DNA of 29,425 nucleotides from assembly GCA_903858055.1 (NCBI GenBank), contig CAIOHM010000408.1:1-29425 (forward strand). The letters run 5' to 3'. A program made the translations under genes and the position numbers. The stretch comes from an uncultured delta proteobacterium (GTDB taxonomy: Bacteria; Myxococcota_A; Polyangia; Polyangiales; Polyangiaceae). The notes beneath the pieces are model-generated. The model searched no databases, had not been told where the DNA came from, and was given only the letters and a program-made list of their open reading frames with translations. Numbering within the stretch: the first letter of the stretch is position 1; every line of letters begins with the position of its first letter. Positions 16,410-23,896 of the stretch are shown here, in pieces.

Positions 16410-19103
16410 TCACAGGATGTCGAGGTCGTACTGGAGGCCGCCCATGAGCGTGAAGCGGTTCACGGGCGAGAGCACGGGCACGGGGCTCGAAGCGGAGGGC
16501 TCCGTCACCGGACCGACCGCGTAGGGCATGCGGTCGTGGACCGCGAGGTTCGTCATGACCCGGTACGTGAGGCCCTTGACCTGCGGGATGTCGCCGGTCG
16601 CGGTGATGCGCCAGTCGAGCTGCGTCGGGGCGAGGGCGCCATCACGCCAAACGGCCGTGTTTCCTGAGGCGTACGCCACGTCGGCGTAGCGCGGACCGAT
16701 GTACGCAAGGGCCGTCGAGAGGACCGGGATCGGCTTTGGCAGCTCGTAGCTCGCGTGCACGTTTCCGAAGAAGGTCGGCGAGGCCGGCAAGTCGCGCGAG
16801 CCCCCAACGGCGTCGACGCTCGTGGACGCGACGGTGAGCGTCGCGCCGTAGCGAAGCTGGTCGTACGAGCCCTCGACGAGGCCGTTGAAGCCGACGTTCG
16901 AGATCGCGTTGCTGTTCGCGAACCAGTTCTCACCCGTGGCGAGGCCCGAGGGTCCGTAGGCGACCATGTCCGTGAAGTAGTTGTAGAACACACCACCAAG
17001 AGCACGGAGCTTGCCGATGCGACGCTCGTAGGAGAGCTCCGCGGTCCACACCCGCTCCGGGGTCAGCCCCGCGTTGGGCACCTGCTCGCCGGGGATCGCG
17101 GTGAAGCGCTCGTAGCCGGTAGGCGTGCGGAACGCCGACGAGCCCACGGCCTTGAACGTACCGGGGATCGACGCGGGCGTGTACACGGCCGCGAGGCGTG
17201 GCGAGAGGGCCGGCGAGAAGTCCGTCTGCGCATCGACGCGGATGCCGCCGTTGACCTGCCACTCGCTCGAGAGCTTGGCGCGCTGCTGCACGTAGGGGGC
17301 CACGAGCCACTCGACGCGATCGTAGTGGCTGCCCGTGCCGTAGCTCTTGCCCGTCGGCACATCGACGAAGTCGTCGGCGTAGCCGATGCGGCGCACGCGG
17401 TTGTCGATGCCGACGAGGAGCGGGTAGCGGCCGTCGCCGAGGAAGTCGTACGTGCCCTGGAGCTCGAGCCCGCCCCATTGCGACACGCCGGTCTGTCCTT
17501 GGTAGAAGAAACCCTGGCGCGGGTCGCTCGGGTCGGGAACGTTCACGCCGCCGCCGTCGGCCGCGTAGTCGTGCGAGTAGGCTTTTTGCACGTAGTCGTA
17601 GGTGGCACCGTAAAGGCGCGCCATGGCGGAGAGCTCCGGCGTGAGCGTCTTCTGCCACTTGAGCTCGCCGACGAGCGTGCGATCGCGCTCGAACGAATCG
17701 GGCGAGTTGAAGTCGCCGGTCGTGATGCCGAAGACGTTCCGCGCGGGCTGGCTGCGCGTGTACTGCGTCGCCTTCACGAACGTGCTGAAGTCACCCCAGC
17801 GCGCCTTCGCCAAGGCCGTCGGGACCTGCGCCCAGTACGCGTCTTTCGCGCGACCACCCCACACGCAGGACGCGTAAGCGTTCGGCCCGTAGTTCGGCGC
17901 GCCTTCCACGCACTTGCCCGTGGCGTCGATGTTCGCGGGGTCGAACTGCGGCGCAAAGCCGAACGTTGGACCGTTCTGGCCGTAATACTCGAACCCGATA
18001 CCGTACTCGCCCTCTTTGCCTGCGAGCGTGAAGGGCTGTGCGGCGTTGACGCCGATGCGCACGGTGCCGCCCGCGCCGTCCGGCGTGAGGATCGCCGCGC
18101 CGCTCGAGTTGACCGGAGGCGAACCCGAGGCCTCGAAGACCGCATGAACGCCGCGCGAGTCTTTCGCGTTCTTCGTCACGACGTTGATGACGCCGAGCAT
18201 CGCGTAGGAGCCGTAGAGCACCGACCCCGCGCCCGTGATGACCTCGATGTGGTCGATCATCTCGACGGGGATACCCGCGCCCTGCTCGAAGTACGCCGTG
18301 CCGTTCCACGGCTCGTTCATGATGTTGCCGTCGACGACGAGCAACACGTGGTTGCCGTAGTCGCCGGTGAGCATGACGCCGCGCGAACCGACCTCGATCG
18401 CGTGGTGCGGGTCTTGCGAGTACATGCCGAGCGAGAGGAAGTTGAGCGCCTCGCCGAGCGTACGAAGACCGTAGCGACGCAGGTCGTCGGCGCTGATCGT
18501 CGTGGTCGTCGCCGGCGCGTCGTCGGCCTTCTCTGCGGAGCGCGAGGCGCCGGACACCACGTTGGAGTCGAGGAGCGCCTCGAGGTCCGTCGAGTCGCTC
18601 GGCCCGTCGACCACGCCAGGCGCGGTCGCGTCGACGGCGGGCGTGGCGACGGCAGCACCGTCGACCTTGGGGGCGTCGGGACCGCTCGACGCTGCCGACG
18701 CAGGCGCAGCGGGAGACGCGGCGGACGAGGAGGCATCCGGCGGAGGCGTTGCGGAAGCTGGGGCGTTCGAAGCGGCAGGTGCTGCAACCGGTGACGCAGC
18801 GGGCGCAGCGGACGCGGGCGTCAGAGCGCCGGAAGAGGGGGCCGCGGGGGCGGCGACGGCTTCGGCTGCGCTCGGCGCGGGGACAACGGCCGCCGGAGTC
18901 GCGGGGGAAGCCGGGGCGGCCGCGGCGGGTGCGCTGCTCGTGGCGGCGTCCGTCGTCGCGCCCTTCTTCTTCTTCTTCGCCTTCTTCTTTTGCGCGACGA
19001 CCTTGCCCATGCCCGGGCGCGAGGCCTCGGCGGCGAGGGCGTCGGCGGCGAGGAGCGACGAGGCCGTCGTCGCGAGAACGAGGAGGAAAGCAGGGCGGAT
19101 CAT
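16410..19103 (-). CDS. TonB-dependent outer-membrane receptor
   Basis: An 897-residue outer-membrane beta-barrel receptor driven by TonB. After a signal peptide (about 1-25) come a lysine-rich patch (39-47) and an unusually long Ala/Pro/Ser-rich stretch (50-165). The plug domain starts at about 172 with TDLEALLDSNVVSGASRSAEKADDAPATTTTIS, the form found in receptors that pair with YfiR proteins. It goes on through ADDLRRYGLRTLGEALNF, GVMLTGDYGNHVLLVVDG and MIDHIEVITGAGSVLYGSYAMLGVINVVTK. The rest (about 330-897) is barrel. The final residues, QYDLDIL, do not end in the common aromatic residue. Its start overlaps the YfiR-like stop by ATGA. The ligand is unknown. Sensing rather than iron uptake is suggested by the neighbours. 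Confidence 0.92.
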   Translation of the reverse strand: MIRPAFLLVLATTASSLLAADALAAEASRPGMGKVVAQKKKAKKKKKGATTDAATSSAPAAAAPASPATPAAVVPAPSAAEAVAAPAAPSSGALTPASAAPAASPVAAPAASNAPASATPPPDASSSAASPAAPASAASSGPDAPKVDGAAVATPAVDATAPGVVDGPSDSTDLEALLDSNVVSGASRSAEKADDAPATTTTISADDLRRYGLRTLGEALNFLSLGMYSQDPHHAIEVGSRGVMLTGDYGNHVLLVVDGNIMNEPWNGTAYFEQGAGIPVEMIDHIEVITGAGSVLYGSYAMLGVINVVTKNAKDSRGVHAVFEASGSPPVNSSGAAILTPDGAGGTVRIGVNAAQPFTLAGKEGEYGIGFEYYGQNGPTFGFAPQFDPANIDATGKCVEGAPNYGPNAYASCVWGGRAKDAYWAQVPTALAKARWGDFSTFVKATQYTRSQPARNVFGITTGDFNSPDSFERDRTLVGELKWQKTLTPELSAMARLYGATYDYVQKAYSHDYAADGGGVNVPDPSDPRQGFFYQGQTGVSQWGGLELQGTYDFLGDGRYPLLVGIDNRVRRIGYADDFVDVPTGKSYGTGSHYDRVEWLVAPYVQQRAKLSSEWQVNGGIRVDAQTDFSPALSPRLAAVYTPASIPGTFKAVGSSAFRTPTGYERFTAIPGEQVPNAGLTPERVWTAELSYERRIGKLRALGGVFYNYFTDMVAYGPSGLATGENWFANSNAISNVGFNGLVEGSYDQLRYGATLTVASTSVDAVGGSRDLPASPTFFGNVHASYELPKPIPVLSTALAYIGPRYADVAYASGNTAVWRDGALAPTQLDWRITATGDIPQVKGLTYRVMTNLAVHDRMPYAVGPVTEPSASSPVPVLSPVNRFTLMGGLQYDLDIL

Positions 19104-19687
19104 TCGAACACCTTCATGAGCTTAAGGGCCTCGGCCTTGAACGCAGCGTTTTGCTTCTTCGCCTGCGTGAGGTGCACGAGGAGCTTCGGCTTGCCCGAGA
19201 CGAGGTCGAAGCCGAGCACCGCGCCCTTCGGGACGTCGGCGGCCACGGAGGCCACGGTCACGACGTCTTTCCCGTTCAGCGCGTCCGCGATGCCGGGCAC
19301 CTCGGACGAGAGGCCCGTCGAGAGGTAGACGATCGCGGGCTTTTGCTTGGAGACTTCGTCCGAGAGCGCCTTCGCGCTCGAGTAGCCGAGCAGTGTCTCT
19401 TCGTGCGGGAGCCCACCGACCTCCGGCAAGCTGCCAAACGCCGAGCGCGCGAGGTTCGCGACCTTCGTCGACTCCGCGTCGCCGGGCTTCGAGACGATGA
19501 TCACCTTCGCCTTGCCGCCGGCACGAGCCGTATAGTTGCGGTCATACGCTGCGATCTTCGCGGTCAGCTCGGCCTGAAGGCCCACGGGGACGGCTGGCTC
19601 TTCTGCGGCGAGCATGCCGCTAACGAGCGCCACCGCCGCGCCAAATGAGAGGCTTTTCGAGTGCATTCGGGGGATCATGGGGTCCAT
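19100..19687 (-). CDS. YfiR/DUF4154 family periplasmic protein
   Basis: A protein of up to 195 residues with an N-terminal signal sequence (MHSKSLSFGAAVALVSGML from the Met at 19666). Starts at 19687 and 19678 are also possible. The mature part follows the YfiR/DUF4154 pattern: KAKVIIVSKPGDAES early on, then KQKPAIVYLSTGLSSEV, GKDVVTVASVAADVPKGAVLGFDLVSGKPKLLVHL and a final helix QNAAFKAEALKLMKVF. In Pseudomonas, YfiR is the periplasmic inhibitor of the diguanylate cyclase YfiN. Other members often sit beside TonB-dependent receptors and sensor kinases, as here. The stop overlaps the receptor start by 4 bp, so the two are translationally coupled. Here it probably links the receptor to the upstream kinase, which is inference. 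Confidence 0.8.
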   Translation of the reverse strand: MDPMIPRMHSKSLSFGAAVALVSGMLAAEEPAVPVGLQAELTAKIAAYDRNYTARAGGKAKVIIVSKPGDAESTKVANLARSAFGSLPEVGGLPHEETLLGYSSAKALSDEVSKQKPAIVYLSTGLSSEVPGIADALNGKDVVTVASVAADVPKGAVLGFDLVSGKPKLLVHLTQAKKQNAAFKAEALKLMKVFE

Positions 19688-19739
19688 TCTCGGGTCGAGC
19701 GTCGGCGAGTGTCGCCCAGGCTCCCGCCGAGAGCAAGGC

Positions 19740-21950
19740 TCAGCTCGCCGCCGAGCGAATGATGAAGGTCGTGCCCTTGCCGGCTTCGGTTTGCACGTCG
19801 AGCATGTAACCCGCCGCCTCGATGTCGCCTTTGACGGCGGCCATGCCGACGCCGCGGCCGCTGATGTCGTCCGCGACCTCGGTTGTCGAGACGCCGGACG
19901 CGAAGATGAGCTCCCACTCGCGACCGGGCTTCACGTCAAGGCCAAGCGACTCGGCCTTCCTCCGGAGTGCTGCGATGTTGAGGCCCGCGCCGTCGTCTTG
20001 AAGTGCGATGACGACCCCCTTGCCAACCTGCTCCCCCGTGAGGCGCACGATGCCGATCGCCTCTTTCCCAGCCGCCTCGCGCGCGTCGGGCGCCTCGATG
20101 CCGTGGGCGACGGAGTTGCGCACCATGTGCGTGAGCGACCCCGAGAGCACCTTCGCGAGGCGCGGCGGAATGAGCACGTCGCGGCCCTCGACCACGAGCG
20201 TGGCCCGCTTGCCGAGCTGCTCGGCCCACACGGGCGTGCCCTCGACGAGGCGACCGACGGACTCGCCGAAGGGGCGCGAGGCGAGGCGCGACGCGATTTC
20301 GGAGACGATGTCGTCGCGATCGCCCACCGCGGCGAGGAGCCGGTCGATGTCGCTGCGGTTCACCGTCGTCTGATCCAAGATGGCTTCACCGATCGGCGAT
20401 GCCTCCACGAACATTTGGCGGACCTCGGCGAGCGCCACGTGGGCGTCCGAGATGCCCTGGTGCAAGGCCCCGAGCGTCTCACCAAGCGGAGCGGCACCCT
20501 CGGTCTCGGCGAAGGCACGAAGCTCGGCGAGCCGGTTCTCCATGCCCGCACACACGTCTTCGAGCTTCTCGAGCTCGAACGCGCGCGCCTCGCCCTTCAC
20601 GGTGTGCGCGTGCTGGAAGAGGCTCTCGATCTCGAACGCCTTGAGCGAGCGATCTTCCTTTCCGAGTTCCTCGGAGAAGCGGTCGAGGCGTTCCCCCGCC
20701 CCGCGCATGAACGTGATGAAGAGCTGCGCGCCGCCCGCGAGGAGCTTCTTCATGAGCGCCATCTGCTTCTCGTGCTCTTGCGACTGCGCCATCATCTGGG
20801 CTTCGAGCCGGCGCTTCTCGGTCTCGTCGGTCGCGAGCAGCATGATGCGGACGATCGCGTCGCCCTCGACGATGGGCCGGAACTCGAGGGTGACGTTGCG
20901 CTCGTCGTCGCTCAGCGGGTTCATCGTCACCTCGGTGGGCGCGAGCGTCGCCCACTCGTCCCAATCGGAGGCCGATTGAGAGAAGATCGCCTCGGACCAC
21001 ATTTCGAAGGCGCGGCGCGCGTCGTCCCACTCGGGGCAGCCCGAGAAGACGAGATCGAAGACGAGGCTGCCCTCGATGCGCTCGCCGAAGAGCGCCTCGG
21101 CTTGCTTCGAGTGGCTGCCGACCACACGCAGCTCCGGGCCGAAGGCAAAGATCGCCTGGCGCATGTTGTCGAAGAGCTGCCCCATCGATCGGTTCACGGT
21201 CGCGAGGCGCTCTTCGCGGTCGACGATCGCGCCCGCCATGCCGTTGAACGCGACGCCAAGCACGCCGATCTCGTCGTTCGACGACACCTCGACGTTCGCG
21301 TGCTCGCCACGCTCGACGCGCTTCGCCGCCTCGGTGAGGCGCGCGAGGGGGTTCACGATTTGTAGGCGGGCGATCGCCGCGAGCACGAGGATGAGACCGG
21401 CGGCGAGGCTCACGGACATCGTGAGGAGGCTCTTGCGGCTCTCGACGAACGCGGCGTTCTCCTTGGCGAGCGAGAAGTCGACGGCGACGAGGCCGATCTC
21501 CTTCTTCGCTTCGCCTTCGTCGCCCTTGAGCACGGGCCGCATCACGCGCACCACCTGCGGCGCGCCCGCAGGGAGGGCGAGCGAGCTCGGCGCGCTCGTC
21601 GACGGTTTGTCGATCGCGGTGCCCTCGCCCGCGGTGTGGGAGACGTAGAGGCTACCGTCCTTCGTCTTCCACACGAAGGCCGCGACCACCTCGGGGTTTC
21701 CCGTGAGGTTGTGGAGCGCGGTCTTGCCGCTGTCTTCGTCGTCGAAGTCGAGCGGCGCGCTCATGCCCTCGGCGAAGAGCTCGGTGACGGCGACGGCCGC
21801 CTTCTCTTTCGACTCGAGCAAGTTGCGCCGCTCACGCGCCGTGAGCTGGAAAAAGAGCAACGTCATCGCCGCTACGAGCACGACGACCGTCGCCAAAGTC
21901 AGCTTTGCGCCGATCGAAAGGGTCGGCCCCGACTGCTTTGCTCCACCCAT
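19740..21950 (-). CDS. CheA-like membrane sensor histidine kinase (sensor-HAMP-Hpt-ATPase)
   Basis: A 736-residue inner-membrane kinase. Two membrane segments (about 18-35 and 175-197) enclose a periplasmic sensor of about 140 residues. A HAMP region follows (about 198-250), then a PAS-like stretch (about 260-375), a coiled coil, and an Hpt domain with the phospho-acceptor motif HTVKGEAR (His449). The C-terminal ATPase has a CheA-type N box HMVRNSVAHGIE (about 608-619), DDGAG (652-656) and SGRGVGM (697-703). There is no DHp helix pair and no CheW-like domain, so it should autophosphorylate like CheA without chemoreceptor coupling. The ATG at 21950 is preferred to a GTG at 21977 because GAGGAG lies just before it. 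It heads the run leading to the YfiR-like and receptor genes. No response regulator is beside it. The nearest is at 28346. Confidence 0.9.
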   Translation of the reverse strand: MGGAKQSGPTLSIGAKLTLATVVVLVAAMTLLFFQLTARERRNLLESKEKAAVAVTELFAEGMSAPLDFDDEDSGKTALHNLTGNPEVVAAFVWKTKDGSLYVSHTAGEGTAIDKPSTSAPSSLALPAGAPQVVRVMRPVLKGDEGEAKKEIGLVAVDFSLAKENAAFVESRKSLLTMSVSLAAGLILVLAAIARLQIVNPLARLTEAAKRVERGEHANVEVSSNDEIGVLGVAFNGMAGAIVDREERLATVNRSMGQLFDNMRQAIFAFGPELRVVGSHSKQAEALFGERIEGSLVFDLVFSGCPEWDDARRAFEMWSEAIFSQSASDWDEWATLAPTEVTMNPLSDDERNVTLEFRPIVEGDAIVRIMLLATDETEKRRLEAQMMAQSQEHEKQMALMKKLLAGGAQLFITFMRGAGERLDRFSEELGKEDRSLKAFEIESLFQHAHTVKGEARAFELEKLEDVCAGMENRLAELRAFAETEGAAPLGETLGALHQGISDAHVALAEVRQMFVEASPIGEAILDQTTVNRSDIDRLLAAVGDRDDIVSEIASRLASRPFGESVGRLVEGTPVWAEQLGKRATLVVEGRDVLIPPRLAKVLSGSLTHMVRNSVAHGIEAPDAREAAGKEAIGIVRLTGEQVGKGVVIALQDDGAGLNIAALRRKAESLGLDVKPGREWELIFASGVSTTEVADDISGRGVGMAAVKGDIEAAGYMLDVQTEAGKGTTFIIRSAAS

Positions 21951-21975
21951 GCCCCGCTCCTCGTGGCAGCGGGGC
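21951..21975 (-). promoter_or_regulatory. Start-adjacent hairpin of the sensor kinase gene
   Basis: A perfect 8-bp GC-only-but-one stem (GCCCCGCT / AGCGGGGC, 9-nt loop) abuts the kinase ATG. In the minus-strand RNA the Shine-Dalgarno candidate GAGGAG straddles the loop and the 3' arm, so folding would reduce ribosome access. Confidence 0.4.
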
Positions 21976-21980
21976 ACGAA

Positions 21981-22013
21981 GGGGCCCCCTGCGTTACAGA
22001 GGGTACGGGGCCC
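21981..22013 (-). terminator. Second GC-rich hairpin after the ParA/RHH genes
   Basis: A bulged inverted repeat: GGGCC/GGCCC outer pairs and CCCT/AGGG inner pairs around a 9-nt loop. It lies just beyond the clear terminator on the minus strand and before the kinase gene. It could back up termination or be part of the kinase leader. Confidence 0.35.
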
Positions 22014-22019
22014 GCGCGC

Positions 22020-22047
22020 AAAAGAAAAGGGCCTCCTATGGAGACCC
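22020..22047 (-). terminator. Intrinsic terminator of the ParA/RHH operon
   Basis: On the minus strand the RNA would read GGG-U-CUCC, loop AUA, GGAG-G-CCC, then UUUUCUUUU. That is an 8-bp stem with one G-U pair followed directly by a U-rich tract, the textbook intrinsic form. It starts 18 bp after the stop of the ribbon-helix-helix gene. It is the only stem with a proper U-tract that I found in this window. Confidence 0.8.
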
Positions 22048-22064
22048 TAAACCTCTGAAATCGT

Positions 22065-22466
22065 TTACACTTCGAGCACAGACGCCATCGTCGGCGAGTG
22101 CTCGCGGATCATCCGAACGACCGCGCGCGCGACGCGCACGGGGAGCGACGCCGGCGCGCGCTCACGACCGAGCGCCGAGCCGAGCGCCTCCGCGACGAAC
22201 TTGCTCGGGTTGCGGTCTTCCTCGATGCAACGCATGGCGAGCTTGCGTGCGAGCTCGGGCTCGAGGTGCACGGTGCACTCCTGAAACGTTCGACCCTCGG
22301 TGCCTGCAACCTGCTCCCCCCAAAAGTGCGGCGTCCGCGGCGCGACCCACGAAGGGTGCGACGCGCCTGGCGCTTCGAGCGAGGCAGATTCCTCGTTCGA
22401 GACGAGGGTCAGCGATTCAACCGGCGGCGGCTTGCGCAGCGAAACCGTCACGTTCTTGCGTGCCAT
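22065..22466 (-). CDS. Ribbon-helix-helix (CopG/ParG-like) protein
   Basis: A 133-residue protein. Residues about 62-100 carry a ribbon-helix-helix pattern: QECTVHLEPELARKLAMRC, then EEDRNPSKFVAEALGSAL. Such proteins bind DNA as dimers through the strand. The first 60 residues are basic and then Ser/Pro/Glu-rich and look flexible, and the tail is helical and basic. The ATG at 22466 has a strong Shine-Dalgarno GGAGG nine bases before it. It lies inside the end of the ParA gene, giving a 50-bp overlap. The pairing of a ParA ATPase with a small RHH protein is the layout of type Ib partition modules (ParF/ParG). A plain transcription factor is the alternative. Confidence 0.75.
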   Translation of the reverse strand: MARKNVTVSLRKPPPVESLTLVSNEESASLEAPGASHPSWVAPRTPHFWGEQVAGTEGRTFQECTVHLEPELARKLAMRCIEEDRNPSKFVAEALGSALGRERAPASLPVRVARAVVRMIREHSPTMASVLEV

Positions 22467-23100
22467 GGGCGAGTTCCTCCACATCGTCAAAGAGACCGAA
22501 CACTTCACGCGCCGCCGCGTCGCGGGGCGCAAACCGGGTCGGGCCGAGGCCCACCGCAAGCGACTCTTGGTAAGCCACGCGGGCCCCGAGCTCCGTGCGG
22601 AGGACCGGGAGACCGCTCTCTTCGAGCACCGCGCGGGCGCTCTTCGCGAGCGCCGTGCGGCCTTGCTTGCGGGTGATCACGACCGCGGCGCGCACGTTGT
22701 CGCGGTAGGCGCGGACCTCCTCGAGCACCTCGAGCGACGCCGCGAGCGCCCAGGCGTCCGCCGCAGAAGCTCCGCACGGAAAGAGCGCCACGTCCGCCAC
22801 GAGGAGCGCCGAACGCTGCACGTCGCCCACGCGCGGGGGGCAATCGATGATGACGACGTCGTAGGCTTCCGCCATGGCCTTGAGCTGACCAGGCTTGTGC
22901 ATTTGCGCGCCCATCGCGATGACCGTGGGGACCTCGTGGCCTTGCTCGGCCGCCACGTCACCCCAGGTGCGCGCGGTCCCCTGCGGGTCCGCGTCGACGA
23001 GGAGCACGCGACGGCCGCGGTCCATCGCCGCCACCGCGAGAGAGATCGCCGTCGTGCTCTTGCCCACTCCGCCCTTCTGGCCCGTTAGCGCGATGATCAT
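22417..23100 (-). CDS. ParA/MinD-family ATPase (ParF-like)
   Basis: A 227-residue ParA-type P-loop ATPase. The deviant Walker A GQKGGVGKST (residues 7-16) has the extra signature lysine. DADPQGTARTW follows at 36-46, and the Walker B is VVIIDCPPRVGD. The lack of an N-terminal HTH and the short length match the ParF/type Ib group. These ATPases move plasmids, chromosomes or large protein cargo over the nucleoid. The start is the ATG at 23100, as MIIALTGQKGG is the normal N terminus, and GGGGGA lies just before it. The downstream RHH gene starts within this gene. No parB or repA is present, so the cargo is unknown. It could serve a chromosomal locus, a relic of an integrated plasmid or a protein cluster. 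Confidence 0.88.
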   Translation of the reverse strand: MIIALTGQKGGVGKSTTAISLAVAAMDRGRRVLLVDADPQGTARTWGDVAAEQGHEVPTVIAMGAQMHKPGQLKAMAEAYDVVIIDCPPRVGDVQRSALLVADVALFPCGASAADAWALAASLEVLEEVRAYRDNVRAAVVITRKQGRTALAKSARAVLEESGLPVLRTELGARVAYQESLAVGLGPTRFAPRDAAAREVFGLFDDVEELAHGTQERDGFAAQAAAG

Positions 23101-23191
23101 GTCCCCCAGGCACCACACCACGACGCAGCGGGCCAAATTTTTGCGTCATGCCTTGACCCCCAGGAAATCGCGTGATGTGCTCCGCAAGAGA
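23101..23191. promoter_or_regulatory. Divergent control region of parA-like and tetR genes
   Basis: This is the 91-bp gap between the divergent starts. It holds an inverted repeat GACGCA/TGCGTC (23122-23127 and 23142-23147, 14-bp spacer), a possible operator for the TetR or RHH protein. CACCA occurs twice in tandem at 23111-23120. A possible promoter for the tetR gene is TTGACC (23153) with a 17-bp spacer to TGTGCT (23176), which would give a nearly leaderless transcript. The assignment is weak. Confidence 0.3.
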
Positions 23192-23896
23192 ATGAGTGAA
23201 GATTCATTCAGCAAAGCGCGAACCGGAAAAAAGCCGTCGATCCGGCCCGGAGACGACGGCGACGCCGGCGCGTCGAAGCGCACCGGGGACAAGCGCGAGC
23301 GCATCTTGCGGGCCGCCGTCGAGGTCTTCGCGCGCCAAGGCTTCTACAACACGCGCGTGAGCGAGGTCGCCAAGGCGGCGGGCGTCGCCGACGGGACGAT
23401 CTACCTCTACTTCGAGTCGAAGGATCAGCTCCTCCTCTCGCTCTTCGAGGATCGCATCGAGAAGCTCCTCGCCTTCCTCGCGAAGGAGGTCGGGGCCATC
23501 ACGGACCCCGAGCAAAAGCTGAGGCGGATCATCGAGCTGCAGCTCGGGCTCCTCGACGGTGAGCGCGAGCTCGCCGAAGTGGTCACGATCATCGTACGCC
23601 AATCGAACAGCCTCTTGCGCGAGCACGCCGCGCCGAAGTTCGTGGCCTACCTCGACGCCATCGCGAAGGTCGTCGCGCAGGGGCAGCGCGAGGGCGCGTT
23701 TCGTTCCGACATTTCGCCGCACCTCGTGGCCCGCGCGATCTTCGGCGCCCTCGACGGCATCGCGCTCACGTGGGCCCTCGGCAAGCCCGAGGTCGGCGCG
23801 CTCAAGCGCTCGGCCTCGCAGCTCTCGGCGCTCGTGCTCGGCGGCATTCGCGCCTCGAGCGAGACCATCATCACCGCGCTCCCGCTCTCCCGATGA
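23192..23896 (+). CDS. TetR-family regulator, FadR (YsiA)-like
   Basis: A 234-residue transcription repressor. After a charged N-terminal stretch of about 32 residues comes the TetR DNA-binding domain: KRERILRAAVEVFARQGFYNTRVSEVAKAAGVADGTIYLYF, then ESKDQLLLSLFEDRIE. This version of the domain is very like the Bacillus FadR/YsiA group that senses long-chain acyl-CoA and controls fatty acid breakdown. The C-terminal ligand domain is helical, as expected. It is divergent from the ParA-like gene. Its stop overlaps the epmA start by ATGA, so the two are translated together. Control of its own operon and of fatty acid genes elsewhere is plausible. The ligand cannot be read from the sequence. Confidence 0.85.
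   Translation: MSEDSFSKARTGKKPSIRPGDDGDAGASKRTGDKRERILRAAVEVFARQGFYNTRVSEVAKAAGVADGTIYLYFESKDQLLLSLFEDRIEKLLAFLAKEVGAITDPEQKLRRIIELQLGLLDGERELAEVVTIIVRQSNSLLREHAAPKFVAYLDAIAKVVAQGQREGAFRSDISPHLVARAIFGALDGIALTWALGKPEVGALKRSASQLSALVLGGIRASSETIITALPLSR

Noticed and set aside
16755..18794. A 679-codon plus-strand open frame
   Set aside because: It is antisense to the TonB-dependent receptor, which has plug and barrel signatures. The shadow has none.
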